From: Hyphomicrobiales bacterium
GTDB lineage: Bacteria; Pseudomonadota; Alphaproteobacteria; Rhizobiales; Xanthobacteraceae
Length of the DNA: 5,592 bases
Reading direction: 5' to 3'
Assembly (NCBI GenBank): GCA_016210825.1
Contig: JACQTM010000100.1
Location: 1-5,592, forward strand
In this document: in pieces, positions 4,979-5,592 of the stretch
Position numbering within the stretch: the first letter of the stretch is position 1
Layout: the number at the start of each line of letters is the position of its first letter
Translations under genes and position numbers: made by a program
Notes under the pieces: model-generated
The model's database searches: none
The model's input: only the letters and a program-made list of their open reading frames with translations
What the model was told of the DNA's origin: nothing

Positions 4979-5592
4979 TCAGTGAACCTGCAGCTCGCCT
5001 TTCGCCATCATCAGATGGTGCGGTTGATGATGTCCACCCTGGACCATGATCCCCATGAATCCGAGCGCCTTGAGCTTCGCGACCTGCTTGGGGTCCGCGC
5101 TGGTGACAGTGACTTTGACGCCCTTGGGCAAGTCTTCGGACTTGGCATTCCAGCCGCTCTTGGCGAGCTCGCCGATATGTGCCGGGACCATGCGCTTGAT
5201 CGCCTCGCGGGTGCGGCCATCGCCGGTCACCGCGATCTCGACGCCGTTGTCGAGCGCTCGCACGTTGGCGGCGGCATTGAGGGTCACCTCGTTCATATCG
5301 ATGAGATGATCGCGCAACGCGGCGATGTTCACCTTCGACCAGTCCGTCGCCGGATCGGCCTCGAGCATCCGCACAACTTCCTGGATGGTGCCGAAGGCGT
5401 CCTGGCCAGGCATGGTTGGTTGACCGATCGTTCCGGTCCGCTGTCCCATCATGCCGTGCATGCCGCCTTGCATGCCGCCGTGCATTCCTTTGCCCATGCC
5501 GCCGTGCATTCCGCCACTGCCCTGCATCATCTGGCCAGACATCGACCCATGCATTGCACCGTGCATGCCGCCCATGCCGCCGTGCATTCCAC
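4979..5592 (-). CDS. Met/His/Gly-rich, probably metal-binding protein, C-terminal part (gene cut by the window edge)
   Basis: The minus-strand frame is open at the right edge, so the true start and any signal peptide lie outside. I number from the first Met in view (5587); 202 residues follow to TGA at 4979. Residues 1-49 are a low-complexity Met/His/Gly domain with 14 Met, 6 His and six MHG units, the kind of composition seen in extracytoplasmic copper- or silver-binding proteins. Residues about 64-202 form a folded part without repeats: 'AFGTIQEVVRMLEADPATDW' (64-83), VEIAVTGDGRTREAIKRMVP (116-135), VKVTVTSADPKQVAKLKALG (157-176), then GGHHQPHHLMMAKGE (184-198) with another His cluster at 186-191. 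I know no named family for it. Periplasmic copper handling is an inference from composition. It converges on the terminator at 4926-4958. Confidence 0.85.
   Translation of the reverse strand, partial: GMHGGMGGMHGAMHGSMSGQMMQGSGGMHGGMGKGMHGGMQGGMHGMMGQRTGTIGQPTMPGQDAFGTIQEVVRMLEADPATDWSKVNIAALRDHLIDMNEVTLNAAANVRALDNGVEIAVTGDGRTREAIKRMVPAHIGELAKSGWNAKSEDLPKGVKVTVTSADPKQVAKLKALGFMGIMVQGGHHQPHHLMMAKGELQVH

Noticed and set aside
5441..5592. The degenerate GCATGCCGCCGT-like array as a CRISPR or satellite.
   Set aside because: Units are irregular, have no spacers and keep the reading frame of a Met/His/Gly-rich protein; it is coding low complexity.
1..5592. A hidden mobile or defence system.
   Set aside because: No transposase, integrase, nuclease, toxin-antitoxin pair, reverse transcriptase or tRNA-derived attachment repeat could be found on either strand.

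Overview
The window looks like an ordinary chromosomal segment of a high-GC alphaproteobacterium of the Bradyrhizobium / Rhodopseudomonas group (Hyphomicrobiales, Nitrobacteraceae-like). This rests on codon use, on the family flavour of the proteins (GPGGD-type gamma-glutamyltransferase, short thioesterase, PilZ protein of the ERRRVPR type), on a chromosomally interspersed repeat with CATGATC ends, and on an EcfG-type promoter. The placement is from recognition, not from a search.

Layout, left to right. (1) Minus strand, 1-1226: a tRNA with a CAU anticodon (1151-1226, probably tRNA-Ile2), then a dienelactone-hydrolase-family gene (362-1033), then the first 93 codons of a gamma-glutamyltransferase-family gene that runs off the left edge. 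(2) Plus strand, 1449-1928: a membrane-anchored Pro/Ala-rich protein of unknown function. It converges on (3) a minus-strand acyl-CoA-thioesterase-like gene (1976-2391) that is broken by a one-base frameshift near 2111. (4) A 107-bp divergent spacer separates it from a plus-strand PilZ-domain gene (2499-2894), which ends at a hairpin shared with the tail of (5) a minus-strand membrane-anchored cytochrome c (2930-3505). (6) After a 271-bp divergent spacer comes a RidA-family gene (3777-4184) whose protein lacks the catalytic arginine. (7) A 72-codon ORF (4440-4658) follows, preceded by a GGAAC-N17-CGTT motif typical of the alphaproteobacterial general stress sigma factor EcfG. (8) The 320-bp stretch 4659-4978 has no gene. 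It holds a composite interspersed repeat (about 4738-4845) with a second palindromic repeat inside it, and a strong terminator hairpin (4926-4958). (9) At the right edge, minus strand, is the 3' part of a gene for a Met/His/Gly-rich, probably metal-binding protein (4979 to beyond 5592).

The genes do not form one pathway. Most are single-gene transcription units in alternating orientation; the only plausible co-transcribed set is tRNA, dienelactone hydrolase and gamma-glutamyltransferase. I found no phage, CRISPR, toxin-antitoxin, transposase or defence genes, and no convincing case for a new multi-gene system. The points most worth a second look are the EcfG-like promoter with its small ORF, the MHG-repeat protein, the frameshifted thioesterase, the arginine-less RidA homologue and the nested repeat.
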